A stretch of DNA of 7,627 nt from contig CANHCG010000073.1 in NCBI GenBank assembly GCA_947459055.1, forward strand, positions 1 to 7,627, written 5' to 3'. The position numbers and the translations under genes are program-made. Origin of the DNA: Cytophagaceae bacterium (GTDB lineage: Bacteria; Bacteroidota; Bacteroidia; Cytophagales; Spirosomataceae). Under the pieces are notes generated by a model. That model searched no databases. It was not told where the DNA came from and worked only from the letters and a program-made list of their open reading frames with translations. This document shows, one piece after another, positions 7,113-7,627 of this stretch. Each line of letters begins with the position of its first letter. The first letter of the stretch is position 1.

Positions 7113-7428
7113 TTTGTAACAATCATTTGGTAACAAATTTATCTATTTAAATCAAACTTGCCATTTTGTCTCTCTAAACTTAAATATTTAATAAGATTCG
7201 ATCAACGCATTTTTTCATATGATTTTTTAGATTCTTCAATTTTCTATTTAGCACCTTGTGTTTTACATGTATACTAAATAGAATTAAGATGAAAAATTCA
7301 CATTTAGGATTCTCATTAAACTAATCCAAACGATTAGTATTTAATTTCTTGCGCTGGAAAATAGATTAATCCGAAGAAACAACCGTTAAAAGTTAATTAC
7401 AAATTGTCATAGAGTGGGCATTTGCATA
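7113..7428. other. 316-base non-coding AT-rich spacer
   Basis: This stretch separates the tmRNA terminator from the FG-GAP lipoprotein gene. Apart from the -7 box at 7134-7141 I see no gene, RNA, inverted repeat of note or direct repeat in it. Both flanking genes are on the minus strand, so it is leader and promoter territory for the lipoprotein. Confidence 0.6.
7134..7141 (-). promoter_or_regulatory. -7 promoter box for the FG-GAP lipoprotein gene
   Basis: On the minus strand this reads TAAATTTG, an exact match to TAnnTTTG, 21 bases upstream of ATG 7112. That is almost the same distance as at the DUF6268-like gene. A TTTG on the same strand (7153-7156) is only 11 bases away, too close to be the -33 element, so the upstream part is unresolved. 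The box also supports starting the protein at 7112, since the longer TTG start lies inside it. Confidence 0.45.
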
Positions 7429-7466
7429 AAAAAGGCGCCCTTAACTAATGATAAGAGCGCCTTTTT
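7429..7466 (-). terminator. intrinsic terminator of the tmRNA gene
   Basis: AAAAAGGCGC (7429-7438) pairs with GCGCCTTTTT (7457-7466). After one mismatch, an inner CTTA (7440-7443) pairs with TAAG (7452-7455), leaving an 8-base loop. On the minus strand the GC-rich stem is followed by a run of six T. It begins 15 bases after the encoded tmRNA 3' end. The stem is symmetrical, so it could also act on plus-strand transcripts. Confidence 0.9.
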
Positions 7467-7480
7467 AATTTGTACTAATG

Positions 7481-7627
7481 TGGAGTCGGAGGGATTCGAA
7501 CCCTCGTCCAAACCTCGAGAACTGATGCTTTCTACACGTTTAGATTCAATTAATTTTCGATTGAGATTTGGTTTGAATCAGACCAAAACCCCAACTTATC
7601 CTCTGGATACTAACTAATTAGATAGAG
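7481..7627 (-). ncRNA. ssrA: tmRNA (transfer-messenger RNA), 3' part, cut by window edge
   Basis: tmRNA rescues stalled ribosomes together with SmpB by acting as an alanine tRNA and then as a short message. Read on the minus strand, the 3' end shows TTTGGAC, a 5-bp T stem GAGGG/CCCTC around the seven-base loop TTCGAAT (7489-7505), and then the 3' acceptor strand GACTCC and discriminator A at 7481. Upstream is the conserved-type stretch AAACGTGTAGAAAGC. A complete H-type pseudoknot, probably PK4, is also present. No CCA is encoded (the next bases are CAT), so it must be added by nucleotidyltransferase. The 5' acceptor strand, the peptide-tag reading frame and the first pseudoknots lie beyond base 7627. 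A tRNA is excluded because no anticodon or D arm precedes the T arm. A strong terminator follows. Confidence 0.93.
7543..7587 (-). other. H-type pseudoknot inside tmRNA (probably PK4)
   Basis: On the minus strand TTTGGT pairs with ACCAAA (bases 7582-7587 with 7567-7572) around a nine-base loop. Within that loop GATTCAA (7573-7579) is the exact complement of TTGAATC further 3' (7543-7549). A 6-bp stem whose loop forms a 7-bp second stem is an H-type pseudoknot. Its position just upstream of the tRNA-like 3' domain fits the last tmRNA pseudoknot. Confidence 0.85.

Noticed and set aside
7481..7505. tRNA gene 3' half, suggested by the T arm and acceptor end
   Set aside because: No anticodon arm or D arm precedes it; the upstream GTGTAGAAAGC stretch and the pseudoknot identify tmRNA.
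7414..7617. Plus-strand open frame of 67 codons
   Set aside because: It runs through the tmRNA terminator and antisense to the tmRNA 3' end, so it is a by-product of structured RNA sequence.

Overview
The window looks like a chromosomal piece from a member of the Bacteroidota, probably a Cytophagales-type environmental bacterium. Four things point there. There are no Shine-Dalgarno sites at the starts. Three genes have a TAnnTTTG -7 promoter box of the Bacteroidota type. The exported proteins are typical of the phylum (formylglycine sulfatase, DUF2147, a DUF6268-like barrel, FG-GAP lipoprotein). The genome is AT-rich, at roughly 40% G+C judged by eye. The genus cannot be fixed from this sequence.

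Left part (1-2290), plus strand: the last 60 codons of a GH88/GH105-type unsaturated glucuronyl/galacturonyl hydrolase, a four-helix membrane protein of unknown function, and a secreted S1 sulfatase whose ATG overlaps the previous stop (ATGA). The tight spacing suggests one transcript. The pairing suggests the end of a locus for a sulfated, uronic-acid-containing polysaccharide. A bidirectional hairpin terminator closes it.

Middle part (2291-5365): a minus-strand secreted Xaa-Pro aminopeptidase (M24B) with all metal ligands, then a divergent DUF2147 secreted protein with its own promoter. Facing this is a DUF6268-like outer-membrane protein; the two convergent stop codons touch with no spacer.

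Right part (5366-7627), all minus strand: an AT-rich lipoprotein with six calcium-loop FG-GAP/VCBS repeats, a 316-base non-coding stretch, and the 3' part of the tmRNA gene (ssrA). The tmRNA part includes its T arm, a complete pseudoknot and a strong terminator, and it is cut by the window edge.

I see no convincing new system. The points most worth a second look are the unnamed membrane protein inside the sulfatase/hydrolase operon and the compositionally different lipoprotein gene just downstream of the ssrA 3' end, a classic integration site.
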